A stretch of 64,000 nucleotides of DNA from JANQRX01 sp963663975 (GTDB lineage: Bacteria > Pseudomonadota > Alphaproteobacteria > Rhizobiales > Kaistiaceae): contig CAXXRA010000011.1 in the NCBI GenBank assembly GCA_963663975.2, forward strand, positions 124,001 to 188,000, read 5' to 3'. Position numbers and translations under genes: made by a program. Positions 25,742 to 34,791 of this stretch are shown piece by piece. Numbering within the stretch: the stretch's first letter is position 1; each line of letters starts with the position of its first letter. The notes beneath the pieces are model-generated. The model had not been told where the DNA came from. It saw nothing but the letters and a program-made list of their open reading frames with translations, and did no database searches.

Positions 25742-26581
25742 ATGGAGACTGGCTCGGCCTCGCTGGCGCGGCCCCAGGCCGCCGAGGTCGGGGATTTCGT
25801 GCCGTTTGAAACCTTGCAAGGCGACCCGGCCTGCGGGTTCGTGGTGGTCTGCGACCACGCCGACAACAGCATGCCGGGCGCGTATCAATGCCTTGGTCTG
25901 CCGCCTTCGGAATTCTCCCGTCACACCGCGTTCGATCCAGGGGCGGCAGCCGTTGCCAGAGTGCTGTCACGACGACTCGAAGCGCCGGCTGTACTAGCAA
26001 ATTTTTCCCGGCTGCTGATCGACCCCAATCGCGGCGAGGACGATCCGACCCTGATCATGCGCGTTTCAGACGGCACCATCGTTCCCGGCAATCGATCCAT
26101 TGACGGAGAAGAGCGAGCGCACCGAATCGCGCGATTCTACGCCCCGTACCACGCGCAAGTTGCGCGGACGATCGAGGCCGGCCTGGCCAGCACGGTTACG
26201 CCGGCGGTGATTTCGATCCACAGCTTCACGCCGGTTTGGCGGGGCCGTCCGCGGCCGTGGCACGCCGGCGTGCTTTGGGATCGTGACCCCCGCCTGGCGC
26301 GGCCGCTCATCGACTTGCTGCGTGCTGACGGATCGTTGATCGTCGGCGATAATGAACCCTATACCGGCAGACTGGCCCACGACTCGATGAACCGACATAC
26401 GACGTTGCGGGGCATTGCCCATGCGTTGATCGAGATTCGCCAGGATCTCATCGCCGACGACGCCGCCATCGAGGCATGGGCGGCGCGCTTGACGGAGGTC
26501 CTCTCCGAACTAAACCGCAGCAACGAGATCCATCAGGTCAAACGCTACCACTCAGCCACCGACGCCAACGGAGGCGCGTAA
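25742..26581 (+). CDS. N-formylglutamate amidohydrolase family protein
   Basis: ATG 25742 begins METGSASLARPQ; the open frame continues upstream across the divergent promoter region and is not used. The 279-residue protein has the FGase family motifs: VVVCDHADNSMP near the start, ANFSRLLIDPNRGEDDPTLI, AVISIHSFTPVWRGRPRPWH, with a likely zinc-site His, and VGDNEPYTG. It would hydrolyse N-formylglutamate (histidine degradation, HutG-type) or a related N-acyl amino acid. No hut genes are nearby. In Rhizobiales this homologue is commonly found outside hut loci. Confidence 0.85.
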   Translation: METGSASLARPQAAEVGDFVPFETLQGDPACGFVVVCDHADNSMPGAYQCLGLPPSEFSRHTAFDPGAAAVARVLSRRLEAPAVLANFSRLLIDPNRGEDDPTLIMRVSDGTIVPGNRSIDGEERAHRIARFYAPYHAQVARTIEAGLASTVTPAVISIHSFTPVWRGRPRPWHAGVLWDRDPRLARPLIDLLRADGSLIVGDNEPYTGRLAHDSMNRHTTLRGIAHALIEIRQDLIADDAAIEAWAARLTEVLSELNRSNEIHQVKRYHSATDANGGA

Positions 26582-26610
26582 GGGGAAACAATCATGAGGA
26601 TTAGACGGCG

Positions 26611-26910
26611 ATGACCGAGATCGACAAGGATGCTCAGACCGCCTTTGAGGCGGCGGCTTTCCGGCGTTTTCTGGAACATCTGCGTGCGCATCCCGAGGTC
26701 CAGAATATTGATCTGATGAACCTTGCGGGTTTCTGCCGGAATTGCCTGGCCGACTGGTATCGCGACGCCGCCACCGAGGCCGGCATGTCGATCGACAAGG
26801 CCGAGGCGCGCGCGCTCGTCTACGCAATGCCCTATGAGGAATGGCGAGCCAAGCACCAGAAACCTGCGAGGTCAGAGGCGCTCACCGCGTTAGGCAGGGA
26901 CAAGCCGTAA
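26611..26910 (+). CDS. DUF1244 family protein
   Basis: The 99-residue protein matches DUF1244, a small alphaproteobacterial/gammaproteobacterial family. Diagnostic parts are AFEAAAFRRFLEHLRAHPEV-QNIDLMN, LAGFCRNCLADWYRDAA with a C-x2-C, and YEEWRAKHQ at the end of the domain. The conserved Cys pair could bind a metal, but no activity is known. It lies 29 bases after the amidohydrolase stop and may be co-transcribed with it. Confidence 0.85.
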   Translation: MTEIDKDAQTAFEAAAFRRFLEHLRAHPEVQNIDLMNLAGFCRNCLADWYRDAATEAGMSIDKAEARALVYAMPYEEWRAKHQKPARSEALTALGRDKP

Positions 26911-27011
26911 CGCCGCCGCCGTCCGGCACGAGCCGGGGTGCGTTGGCGCTTGACCGGTCGGCGCGACTCGGGGCAGCAAGCCGGCTCGTTGTAACCACCG
27001 GAGAGAACGAC

Positions 27012-27272
27012 ATGGCCGAGCAGGCGGCGGGATTCGCTCAGGATCAACTCAAAGCATTTGTCGAGCGGATCGAGCGACTGGACGAGGAGCGGCAGACCCT
27101 CGTCGACGATATCAGGGAAGTTTACGCTGAGGCCAAGGCGAACGGGTTTGACACCAAAATCCTTCGCCGGGTGGTGCGTTTGCGCAAACAGGATTCCGCC
27201 GAGCGCCAGGAACAGGAAGCGCTGCTCGATCTTTACCTGCATGCCCTCGGCATGCGTCTGCCGTCGGAATAG
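27012..27272 (+). CDS. gapR: GapR-family nucleoid-associated protein (DUF2312)
   Basis: ATG 27012 follows GGAGAGAAC. The 86-residue protein is a DUF2312/GapR-like domain: QLKAFVERIERLDEERQTLV, DDIREVYAEAKANGFDTKIL and RRVVRLRKQDSAERQEQEAL-LDLY. In Caulobacter GapR is an AT-rich, overtwisted-DNA-binding protein that stimulates topoisomerases ahead of replication forks and is conserved in alphaproteobacteria. The long coiled-coil helices with basic faces are visible here. It stands alone after DUF1244 and is followed by inverted repeats. Confidence 0.88.
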   Translation: MAEQAAGFAQDQLKAFVERIERLDEERQTLVDDIREVYAEAKANGFDTKILRRVVRLRKQDSAERQEQEALLDLYLHALGMRLPSE

Positions 27273-27290
27273 TCCGGCGATTGTTCGCTC

Positions 27291-27319
27291 GTGGTTCGAA
27301 TCCATCGTTTTCGAACCAC
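27291..27319. terminator. perfect inverted repeat downstream of gapR
   Basis: GTGGTTCGAA (27291-27300) pairs exactly with TTCGAACCAC (27310-27319) around nine bases. It lies 18 bases past the gapR stop. It is followed by TATCTATTCTC rather than a clean T run, so termination is possible but weak. It may instead stabilise the 3' end. Confidence 0.45.
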
Positions 27320-27334
27320 TATCTATTCTCTTGA

Positions 27335-27418
27335 TGGATCAACTTATCGAGACATTACAATGCTTTACGATTCGCTCACCGGCAAGCCTATCGGGACTCA
27401 AATGTCTCGGTTGATCCA
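27335..27418. repeat. short inverted-repeat element abutting CTAG
   Basis: TGGATCAAC-TTAT-CGAGACATT (27335-27356) and AATGTCTCGGTTGATCCA (27401-27418) are inverted copies over 18 bases, apart from a four-base TTAT bulge in the left arm. The right end touches CTAG (27419-27422), which contains the stop of the DUF882 gene on the minus strand. The left end is not flanked by CTAG. It could be a decayed miniature element like those at 20575 and 50188, though the repeat sequence is different, or a bidirectional terminator between convergent genes. Confidence 0.5.
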
Positions 27419-29086
27419 CTAGCGCGAGCTGAGCCGTATGATGGCCGGTTGGGGGACGGAGGGCCTTGAGAAGCGGTCGGTGCGCAAATCCGGATAGGCA
27501 CGTGGTCCGAACCCATCGCTATAGCTGAAATCCGGTGGCTCCATCAGATCGCGGACTTGGCCGATATCAGGCATTGTGAAGACCGCAAATGCCCGCTGCC
27601 GCGTGGTGCCGGGCCCGATCCAGCTGCGCAATCCATGGGTATCGAGCGTCGTCAGCGTCAGGCCGGGAGCCTTGAACCGCGGCAGGGGGGCGATCGACCG
27701 GGTCGCCGGGCCAACAAAGCTGCGACGAAACGGATTGGATCGGGGTAGCGGCACGCCGGCCACGGAAGCGGTGCTGGCTTCGAAACGGCGTTGGCTAGCG
27801 ACGTTGGTCGGCGGCGCAAAGGCCGGAAACCGTGGCGCCGATGACCGGCGAATCCCGTCGCGCAGGACCGCCGTGGTGATGGTTTGCGCGCGCAATGGAC
27901 GGCTGACGTAGATCGTCGCGACGACCGATGTTGGCGGGATGGGCAACGACGCGTTGCGGCGCGTTTGGTCTCGCTCGGCCATCGCGATGGCCAAATTGGC
28001 CGGCACGGCCGGTGCGCTCCAATCCTGCGGACCGCCGAAATCAAAGGCGGGGGCGAGTGGCGTGGGCACGAATCCGGTTTCGACGAGGGTGGTCTGTGTC
28101 GTCGGGACGGACAGTCGCGGCCTGGGAGTCTGGGCGGCAACGACCAACGGGGCGTTACCGGGGCGCCGCGGGGCCAGACGCGGCAGCGGCGCCGGGGCGG
28201 TGTCATAGGAGGCAACCACGATCGCGACCGGACGGCTTGCACGCGGCAGTTGGGCGGGCGCGGAAGCGATCACCAGCGGATCGCTGGTGGTCGGCTGGCT
28301 GGGCGCTGCGCGACGTGGCGCAGCAGTTGGGGCGAGGCTGGCTACCGCGATCCGGCGATCGCCCCTACGGGCGTCGTATTCGGCCTTGGCAAGGGCGTAT
28401 CCTCTCAACGGATTGCCGTCGGACGGCACATGCATGGTTCTGCCGTCCGGAAAAATGATGACCAACTGCTTGCGCGACATCCGCGGCCAATGGCGGATGC
28501 TGCCGGTGTCCATATGAACGAAAGGCGCACCGGATCTCGGGTAGTAGCCGACACCGCCAATATGAAACCGCAGGCCGAGTTCGCGAAGCTTGGATAGCTT
28601 GACGTCCGGCATGTAGAAATCCAACGCCTGCCCACGCATGTGGAGGCTGTTCTTGGCCACTCCCTTCGATCGCCGCCGCAATCGGCCGTTGGTTTCGGGA
28701 GAGCGGTAGCCGCTGACGACGTGGATAGCGACACGGGAGCCAGCTTGGCGATGGACCTCCCAGACGAGGTCCAGCAGCGCGGGGTCCATCTTGGTGGGCA
28801 CTTCGCGGCGCCAATCGCGCAGGAACGCGTTGAGCTGCTTCAGTCCCTCGGGCACATAAGCGCCGTTGCGCTTGAAGACGATGGTGGCGCTTTCCTTGGT
28901 GTGGATGTTGAAGAGCTCGAGCGCCCGTTCGCCGGGGCGCGCCGAGACTTCGCCGAAGGTGCCGAGGCACAGGAAGATCGCCAAGACCGTGCCGGCCAGC
29001 CACCGCCAGACGGCGAATATCCGCCGCCGGTTGCCGTCATGTGGCAATGGGCCGCCCCTCGGTCTCACGTTGGTCTCGATCCCCAC
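27419..29086 (-). CDS. DUF882/M15-type peptidase domain protein with long proline-rich tail
   Basis: The start is GTG 29086, because no ATG precedes the membrane segment (WLAGTVLAIFLCLGTFGEVS). Residues about 50-210 form the DUF882/peptidase M15 (YcbK-like) domain: VVSGYRSPETNGRLRRRSKG, NSLHMRGQALDFYMP and GGVGYYPRSGAPFVHMDTG, with the zinc ligands His (SLHMRG), Asp (LDFY) and His (FVHMD). The remaining 330 residues are low-complexity, rich in Ala, Pro and Arg, with no known domain. It probably acts on peptidoglycan peptides in the periplasm. The next cell-wall gene, an L,D-transpeptidase, lies 230 bases upstream on the same strand. Confidence 0.85.
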   Translation of the reverse strand: MGIETNVRPRGGPLPHDGNRRRIFAVWRWLAGTVLAIFLCLGTFGEVSARPGERALELFNIHTKESATIVFKRNGAYVPEGLKQLNAFLRDWRREVPTKMDPALLDLVWEVHRQAGSRVAIHVVSGYRSPETNGRLRRRSKGVAKNSLHMRGQALDFYMPDVKLSKLRELGLRFHIGGVGYYPRSGAPFVHMDTGSIRHWPRMSRKQLVIIFPDGRTMHVPSDGNPLRGYALAKAEYDARRGDRRIAVASLAPTAAPRRAAPSQPTTSDPLVIASAPAQLPRASRPVAIVVASYDTAPAPLPRLAPRRPGNAPLVVAAQTPRPRLSVPTTQTTLVETGFVPTPLAPAFDFGGPQDWSAPAVPANLAIAMAERDQTRRNASLPIPPTSVVATIYVSRPLRAQTITTAVLRDGIRRSSAPRFPAFAPPTNVASQRRFEASTASVAGVPLPRSNPFRRSFVGPATRSIAPLPRFKAPGLTLTTLDTHGLRSWIGPGTTRQRAFAVFTMPDIGQVRDLMEPPDFSYSDGFGPRAYPDLRTDRFSRPSVPQPAIIRLSSR

Positions 29087-29142
29087 CTAGCAACCAACCG
29101 TACGCTCATTGTCGAACCGCAGGGTTAACGACAACTCACCCG

Positions 29143-29177
29143 GCGCATTACCCCAGCGCATTACCCCAGCGCATACC
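29143..29177. repeat. 13-base tandem repeat, about 2.7 copies
   Basis: GCGCATTACCCCA occurs twice in tandem (29143-29155 and 29156-29168), followed by a partial third copy GCGCATACC. It lies in the gap between the two cell-wall genes (29087-29318). That gap also has a GTTAAC at 29124 and otherwise nothing I can name. Confidence 0.75.
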
Positions 29178-29318
29178 AAAGCGCGCAAAGCGCTCGTCGG
29201 CCACGACCGCGCGCGTCCACGCCACACCTAAACTTGCCGAACGTGGCATTTAGGAGGCGTGCGCGCAAGCCGATGGCCGGCTAACGTCCCACGATTACTG
29301 GGTTTTTAACCGATTTCG

Positions 29319-30929
29319 TCAGGAAAGGCCAAGCGCCGTCTTCATCCGTGCGTCAAGGCCGTAGAGGTCACTGCGGGTCTGGAGTTCGGTGTCGGCATCG
29401 ACCCAGGCGGTGAAATAGGTCACGTGGACCGGTATGTGACGATCCAGATTCATCTGAGTCTCGCGACCGCCAACCATCTTCTGAAGCAGTTCCCGGCTAA
29501 GATTCGGATCGGCGGCGAGCAGCGCATCGGCAAAGTCCCAGGGGTTGTTCACCCGCATGCAGCCGTGGCTGTAGGCGCGATAGTCCTTGGCGAACAGGTT
29601 TTTGGTCGGCGTGTCGTGGAGGTACACCGCATGCTTGTTGGGGAACATGAATTTGATCTGCCCCAGCGCATTGCCCACGCCCGGCGGCTGTTTGATCTGA
29701 ATCTTTCGCATGTCGACACGTGACCAGTTGACGAAAGTTGGATCGACCTGGCGAAAATGGCCGTCGATGTTGGCGTAGACGTTGTAGCCGTGGAGTGCGG
29801 ATCGACTTTGCAGAACGGCCGGCAGGAATTCCTTCCTGGCGATCGAGGCCGGCACGTTCCAAGTCGGATTGACGATAACGTGCTCTATTTCGTCGGAGAA
29901 AATCGGCGTCGGGTTCGCTGGTTTGCCAACGATGATGCGGACGCTGTGGAACACGTCGCCGTCGCGATAGATCTCAAGGTTGAAGTTCGGGACGTTGACC
30001 CGGACGTAGATTCGGCCGAGATCCTTCGGCATCCACCGCCAGCGCTCCATGTTGACGATAATGGTGGCCTCGTGATCTTCCGCTGCCCGGTTGAGCACGC
30101 CAAGGGTCCCGGGACCGACGATGCCGTCGACCGTCAACTCGGCCGTCTCCTGGAACGCCCGGACGGCCTCGTCGACGATTTCATCAAAGATTTCAGGGTC
30201 TTCCGCGGCTGCCGTGATTCCCAGCCGGGTCCGTAGAACCGCGACGCGCGGATCCTTGGTATCGAGCTTCATGAAGCGGCCGGGCGCGACAACAGGCGGT
30301 CGCTCGGTGGTGGTCGCCCGAACTTCGGCGAGGCGCTCACGCAGGCGCTGGAATTCGGGCTGAGGTGGATTGTAGGCGACCAGTGCCGCAACCGGATCGT
30401 CGGAAGCGATCACATCGGCCAGCACGGCGACCGGGTCGAGGACGTTTTCGTCGTAGTCGAAATTCGAACTGATCTTCGCCGGGTTCAGGCGTCCGCCATA
30501 AGCATGGCGGGCATAGGTCACCATCGAGCGGGACAGCATCACATCGGCGCGGGCAATGCCGCGCAGGCCGACAAACCCGTGATCGGGAGGGGTCGGATAA
30601 GCGCGCGGATCGAGGCCATCGGTGTCGGCCTCGCGCAGGCGTTGGGCAACGAGCTGGCCGCGCTCGCTCAGCCGGCCGTTCTGCGTCCACGCCGGCACAA
30701 AAGCGCGCTCGGCGTAATATGTAGCGACCGCCGCCGCGTCGGGCTTGTCGAGGAACCCGCCGTGCCTGCCGGCATCGTCAAGAACAGAGCGAATCGCCGC
30801 GGTCATGGGATCGACCGTGTGATCGTTGAGCGAATAGATGGTCTTTGGCCCGGATCCCTCGGCCATGGCGGCGGTGGCGGCGAGCAGCGACGCGGCAAGG
30901 GCCAACGGAACGGTGTGGCGCAGGTTCAT
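29319..30929 (-). CDS. L,D-transpeptidase (YcbB/LdtD-like) with peptidoglycan-binding domain
   Basis: The start at ATG 30929 is chosen because it opens a signal peptide (MNLRHTVPLALAASLLAATA-AMA). The 536-residue protein has an N-terminal scaffold domain, a peptidoglycan-binding-like motif (ELTVDGIVGPGTLGVLN) near residue 250, and a YkuD catalytic domain whose active site is SHGCMRVNNP, with the nucleophilic Cys in HGCxR. It would form 3-3 cross-links or attach proteins to peptidoglycan in the periplasm. It lies between the M15 gene and a sigma-54 regulator, all on the minus strand. Confidence 0.92.
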   Translation of the reverse strand: MNLRHTVPLALAASLLAATAAMAEGSGPKTIYSLNDHTVDPMTAAIRSVLDDAGRHGGFLDKPDAAAVATYYAERAFVPAWTQNGRLSERGQLVAQRLREADTDGLDPRAYPTPPDHGFVGLRGIARADVMLSRSMVTYARHAYGGRLNPAKISSNFDYDENVLDPVAVLADVIASDDPVAALVAYNPPQPEFQRLRERLAEVRATTTERPPVVAPGRFMKLDTKDPRVAVLRTRLGITAAAEDPEIFDEIVDEAVRAFQETAELTVDGIVGPGTLGVLNRAAEDHEATIIVNMERWRWMPKDLGRIYVRVNVPNFNLEIYRDGDVFHSVRIIVGKPANPTPIFSDEIEHVIVNPTWNVPASIARKEFLPAVLQSRSALHGYNVYANIDGHFRQVDPTFVNWSRVDMRKIQIKQPPGVGNALGQIKFMFPNKHAVYLHDTPTKNLFAKDYRAYSHGCMRVNNPWDFADALLAADPNLSRELLQKMVGGRETQMNLDRHIPVHVTYFTAWVDADTELQTRSDLYGLDARMKTALGLS

Positions 30930-31035
30930 GAGAGCGGCCTCTAAACGTCGCGGATATCGAGCGAAGGGTGAACGACTGGTCATACAGAAATTCAAACCGC
31001 GCCGAATTTCAACCACAACACGGATTGTTTACCGG

Positions 31036-32541
31036 CTATTCGGCCGCAATTCCGCCGAGTGTGTCCGAAATACCAAACTCCTTGAGTTTTCGATAGAGCG
31101 TCGAACGCCCCATTCCCAGCGCCCGGGCAACATGGGTCATCCGCCCCTTGTAATGGGTCAGCGCCAGGCGGATCATGTCGGCTTCGATGTCGGCGAGCTT
31201 GCGGATTTCGCCGTCGGCGTCGAGCGCGGCCAACACCGACCCACTGTCTTGCCCCGAGGCGCCGTAGTCGATCTCGACGGGCTCCAACTGGTCGACAAGC
31301 TCGTCAGGCGCGGTTTTCAGCGGTTGCTGCGATCGGCGGTCGGTCGCGCCGCTGCCCAAGTGAGCCGCGATCTGGGGAAACTCCTGCGGCGTCAGGGTGG
31401 CGCCGTCGGCAAGCACCACCGCCCGAAATACCGCATTTTCAAGCTCGCGTATGTTGCCGGGCCAGTCGTGGTCTGCGAGCAGTTTCAGTGCAGCGGCGCT
31501 GACGCCCCGAATGCGGGTCTTGCCTTCCTCGATCGCGAAACGTGCGGTGAAGTGGCGTACGAGATCGGGAATGTCCTCGCGTCGCTCACGCAACGGCGGC
31601 ACCCTGATCGGAAAGACATTGAGCCTGTAGTAGAGGTCTTCGCGAAACCGCCCTGACCGGGTGAGGTCCATCAGGCTGCGATTGGTGGCCGAAATCAGCC
31701 GAAAATCAACGCGAACTGGCCGCTTGGCGCCGATCGGATCAACCTCACCATCGTGCAGCGCCCGCAGCAGCTTTACCTGGATATCAGCGGGCAGTTCGCC
31801 GACTTCGTCCAGGAACAGCGTTCCCCCGTGCGCCTCGCGAAATTTACCGACATGCTTTTCGGTGGCGCCGGTAAAGGCGCCCTTCTCGTGGCCGAACAGG
31901 ATGCTCTCGACGAGATTGTCGGGGATGGCGCCACAATTCACGGTCAGGAACGGTTTTTTCCGGCGGTCGCCGGCGCCCTGAATCGCCCGGGCGATCAGCT
32001 CCTTGCCGACTCCCGATTCGCCTTCGATCAGAATGGGAATCTGTGACGCCGCCGCCCGTTGACCGAGGCGGATGACGCGCTCCATCGATTCGCTTCTGGT
32101 GACAAGATCGCGGAAGGTCAGCGTGCCTGACGCGGTCCGCTTGATGCGGGCGATCGTCCCCTCGAGCGTGCTGAGCTTGAGTGCATTCTCGATCGAAACC
32201 TGGAGACGTTGGGACGAAGCCGGCTTGACGACGAAATCAACCGCCCCGGCCCGCATGGCGCCCACGACCGTATCGATGCCGCCATGGGCGGTCTGGACGA
32301 TCACCGGGATGTCGATGTCATCGGCGCGCAAGCGTTCCAGAACCGCCCTGCCGTCGAGTTCCGGCATGACCAAATCGAGGATCATCACCGAAACTTCGTC
32401 GGCTTGCGGCCCGGTCATGAGTTCCATCGCCGCGGCGCCGTCATTGACCGTCAGCGTGGTATGGCCAAGCCGCTCCACCGCCGCCGAAAGCAGTCGCCGC
32501 TGGATGGGGTCGTCATCGACGATGAGAATCGTGGTTGTCAT
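31036..32541 (-). CDS. sigma-54-dependent response regulator (NtrC family)
   Basis: ATG 32541 (MTTTILIVDDDPIQRRLLSA) gives 501 residues. Domains in order: receiver with phospho-acceptor Asp56 (VMILDLVMPELDG) and switch residues TAHG and VKP; AAA+ activator domain with Walker A GESGVGKE, the sigma-54-contact loop GAFTGA and Walker B GGTLFLDEVGELP; and a Fis-type helix-turn-helix at the end (HYKGRMTHVARALGMGRSTL). It would activate sigma-54 promoters on phosphorylation. No sensor kinase is adjacent, so its partner is unknown. A CtrA-like box lies in the divergent region upstream. Confidence 0.93.
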   Translation of the reverse strand: MTTTILIVDDDPIQRRLLSAAVERLGHTTLTVNDGAAAMELMTGPQADEVSVMILDLVMPELDGRAVLERLRADDIDIPVIVQTAHGGIDTVVGAMRAGAVDFVVKPASSQRLQVSIENALKLSTLEGTIARIKRTASGTLTFRDLVTRSESMERVIRLGQRAAASQIPILIEGESGVGKELIARAIQGAGDRRKKPFLTVNCGAIPDNLVESILFGHEKGAFTGATEKHVGKFREAHGGTLFLDEVGELPADIQVKLLRALHDGEVDPIGAKRPVRVDFRLISATNRSLMDLTRSGRFREDLYYRLNVFPIRVPPLRERREDIPDLVRHFTARFAIEEGKTRIRGVSAAALKLLADHDWPGNIRELENAVFRAVVLADGATLTPQEFPQIAAHLGSGATDRRSQQPLKTAPDELVDQLEPVEIDYGASGQDSGSVLAALDADGEIRKLADIEADMIRLALTHYKGRMTHVARALGMGRSTLYRKLKEFGISDTLGGIAAE

Positions 32542-32657
32542 CGGTTTCCCGTGTGATTTCCTTGACTGTCTCGTTTTGCGCCAGGCGATCCGGCCCGGAA
32601 ACAAGCCGAAAAGCCGGCCGGCACAGGCGTGTTCGCCGGCATGATCATCTCACCCGG

Positions 32658-32673
32658 TTAAAGCCTTCTTAAC
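32658..32673. promoter_or_regulatory. CtrA-like binding site between divergent genes
   Basis: TTAA-AGCCTTC-TTAAC fits the CtrA consensus TTAA-N7-TTAAC exactly, and with the flanking GG/CC it forms GGTTAA-N7-TTAACC. It is 117 bases upstream of the sigma-54 regulator and about 190 bases upstream of the M3 peptidase start. The rest of the 321-base divergent region 32542-32862 shows no other clear signal, apart from a GGATCC-like GAAGGGATCC stretch near the peptidase start. Confidence 0.6.
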
Positions 32674-32862
32674 CCCGCGAGGTGCGGGACGGCGGTGAGC
32701 GGCCGGCCGGCCGAAATCGGTGCGAGGGTCGTCGGCATACCGGCGATGCCAAAAGAAATTCTCAAACGCGATTGCCGCGGGCGCATCGCCGGACCAAATA
32801 AGACCCGGCCGAAGGGCACCCGTGCCCGTCACGTCGAAGCAACATCCGAAGGGATCCTTTTC

Positions 32863-34722
32863 ATGTTGAGATTTGTTCACCCGGTCGGCGCCGTGCAAGC
32901 GCCCGATGCCAAGGCCATGGGCGCAGACGCCGACGCCGCACTTGGTGAATTGCCGGAATGGAACCTCGACGATCTCTACCGCGGCATCAACGATCCGGTT
33001 CTCGCCGACGACCTTGCTCGGGCCGACAAGGACGCCGTTTCCTTCGAGGAGCGGTACAAGGGAAAGCTCGACAAGACCACCGCCAGCGACACCGGGGGCG
33101 CCGACCTGGCAGTTGCGGTCGCCGAATTCGAAGAGCTTGAGGAACTGCTCGGCCGAATCATGTCCTTTGCCGGACTCCTGCACGCCGGTGATACCAGCGA
33201 TCCGGAGCGGTCGAAGTTTTTCGGCGACATGCAGGAAAAGTTGACCGCGGCCAGCGCGCATCTGCTGTTTTTTCCCCTCGAGCTCAACCGCATCGACGAC
33301 GGTGTGCTTGAGGAGGCGCTAAAGGATCCGGCACTGGCGCATTATCGGCCGTGGATCGAAGATGTTCGCAAGGAGAAGCCCTATCAGCTCGAGGATCGGG
33401 TCGAACTGCTGTTTCACGAGAAGTCGGTGACCGGGCGTGGGGCGTGGAACCGCCTGTTCGACGAAACCATGGCCGGTCTGCATTTTCAGGTCGGTGAGGA
33501 GGAACTGGCGATCGAGCCGACGCTGAACCTGCTTCAGCATCCCGACGGCAGCAAGCGCAAAACAGCCTCGGAAGCGCTGTCATCGACCTTTCGCGACAAC
33601 ATCCGTCTGTTCACCCACATCACCAACACGCTGGCCAAGGACAAGGAGATCTCCGACCGCTGGCGCGGGTTCAAGGATGTGGCGGCTTCACGGCATCTGG
33701 CCAACCGTGTCGAACCCGAAGTGGTGGAGGCGCTGGCCGATGCGGTCAGCGACGCCTATCCGCGTCTGTCGCATCGCTACTATGCGCTGAAGGCGCGGTG
33801 GTTCGGGCGTGACCGGCTCGACCACTGGGATCGCAATGCACCATTGCCCGATCAGCCCAATCGGACGATTCCCTTCGAGGAGGCCAGGTCGACCGTTCTG
33901 GGGGCCTATGCGCGGTTCGAAGGCGAGATGGCCGAGATAGCCGGGCGGTTCTTTGATGAACGGTGGATCGACGCGCCGGTCCGGCCGGGCAAGGCGCCGG
34001 GCGCCTTTTCCCATCCTACGGTTCCCAGTGCCCATCCGTATGTCCTTCTCAACTACCAGGGCAAGGTTCGCGACGTCATGACGCTTGCGCACGAGCTTGG
34101 CCACGGCGTGCATCAGGTGCTGGCGGCGCCACAGGGCGCGCTGATGGCACCGACGCCGCTGACATTGGCCGAAACCGCAAGCGTCTTCGGCGAGATGCTC
34201 ACGTTCAAGGCGCTGCTGGCCGGCACCGACGATGTGACCGAACGCAAGGCGATGATCGCGGCCAAGGTCGAGGACATGATCAACACCGTCGTGCGCCAGA
34301 TTGCTTTCTATCAGTTCGAACGCAAACTCCATCTGGAGCGGCAGGACGGGGAGCTGACCTCGGAGCGGCTCGGCGAAATCTGGGTCGAGGTGCAGGCCCG
34401 GAGCCTTGGCCCGGCGATCAGACTCGGCGACGGCTATGAGACCTTCTGGAGCTACATTCCTCACTTCATTCACTCACCCTTCTATGTCTACGCCTACGCC
34501 TTCGGCGATTGTCTGGTGAACTCCCTGTTCGCGGTCTATGAGGCGGCGGAATCGGGATTTCAGGAGAAATATTTCGCGCTGCTGAAGGCCGGCGGCTCCA
34601 AGCATCACAAGGAACTGCTCGCCCCCTTTGGTCTGGATGCCAGCGATCCAGCGTTCTGGCAGAAGGGCCTCGGCGTCATCGAGAATCTGATCGATGAGCT
34701 GGAAGCGCTGGAAGAAAGCTGA
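32863..34722 (+). CDS. pepF: M3-family oligoendopeptidase F
   Basis: ATG 32863 (MLRFVHPVGAVQAP) is chosen over a distant upstream codon at 32695. The 619-residue protein is a PepF-type M3 metallopeptidase: the N-terminal helical domain starts ELPEWNLDDLYRGIND, and the zinc site HELGH lies at residues 410-414 (TLAHELGHGVHQVLA), with the third-ligand region LAETASVFGEMLTF. It degrades oligopeptides in the cytoplasm. It is followed after 69 bases by a tiny membrane protein and the ABC1 kinase gene. Confidence 0.93.
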   Translation: MLRFVHPVGAVQAPDAKAMGADADAALGELPEWNLDDLYRGINDPVLADDLARADKDAVSFEERYKGKLDKTTASDTGGADLAVAVAEFEELEELLGRIMSFAGLLHAGDTSDPERSKFFGDMQEKLTAASAHLLFFPLELNRIDDGVLEEALKDPALAHYRPWIEDVRKEKPYQLEDRVELLFHEKSVTGRGAWNRLFDETMAGLHFQVGEEELAIEPTLNLLQHPDGSKRKTASEALSSTFRDNIRLFTHITNTLAKDKEISDRWRGFKDVAASRHLANRVEPEVVEALADAVSDAYPRLSHRYYALKARWFGRDRLDHWDRNAPLPDQPNRTIPFEEARSTVLGAYARFEGEMAEIAGRFFDERWIDAPVRPGKAPGAFSHPTVPSAHPYVLLNYQGKVRDVMTLAHELGHGVHQVLAAPQGALMAPTPLTLAETASVFGEMLTFKALLAGTDDVTERKAMIAAKVEDMINTVVRQIAFYQFERKLHLERQDGELTSERLGEIWVEVQARSLGPAIRLGDGYETFWSYIPHFIHSPFYVYAYAFGDCLVNSLFAVYEAAESGFQEKYFALLKAGGSKHHKELLAPFGLDASDPAFWQKGLGVIENLIDELEALEES

Positions 34723-34791
34723 GGCTGGCAATCAGGCAAACCGATACCCATCTTGACCGGGTGTTGGGACAGTTCGAGAGGGCAGCGTCCG

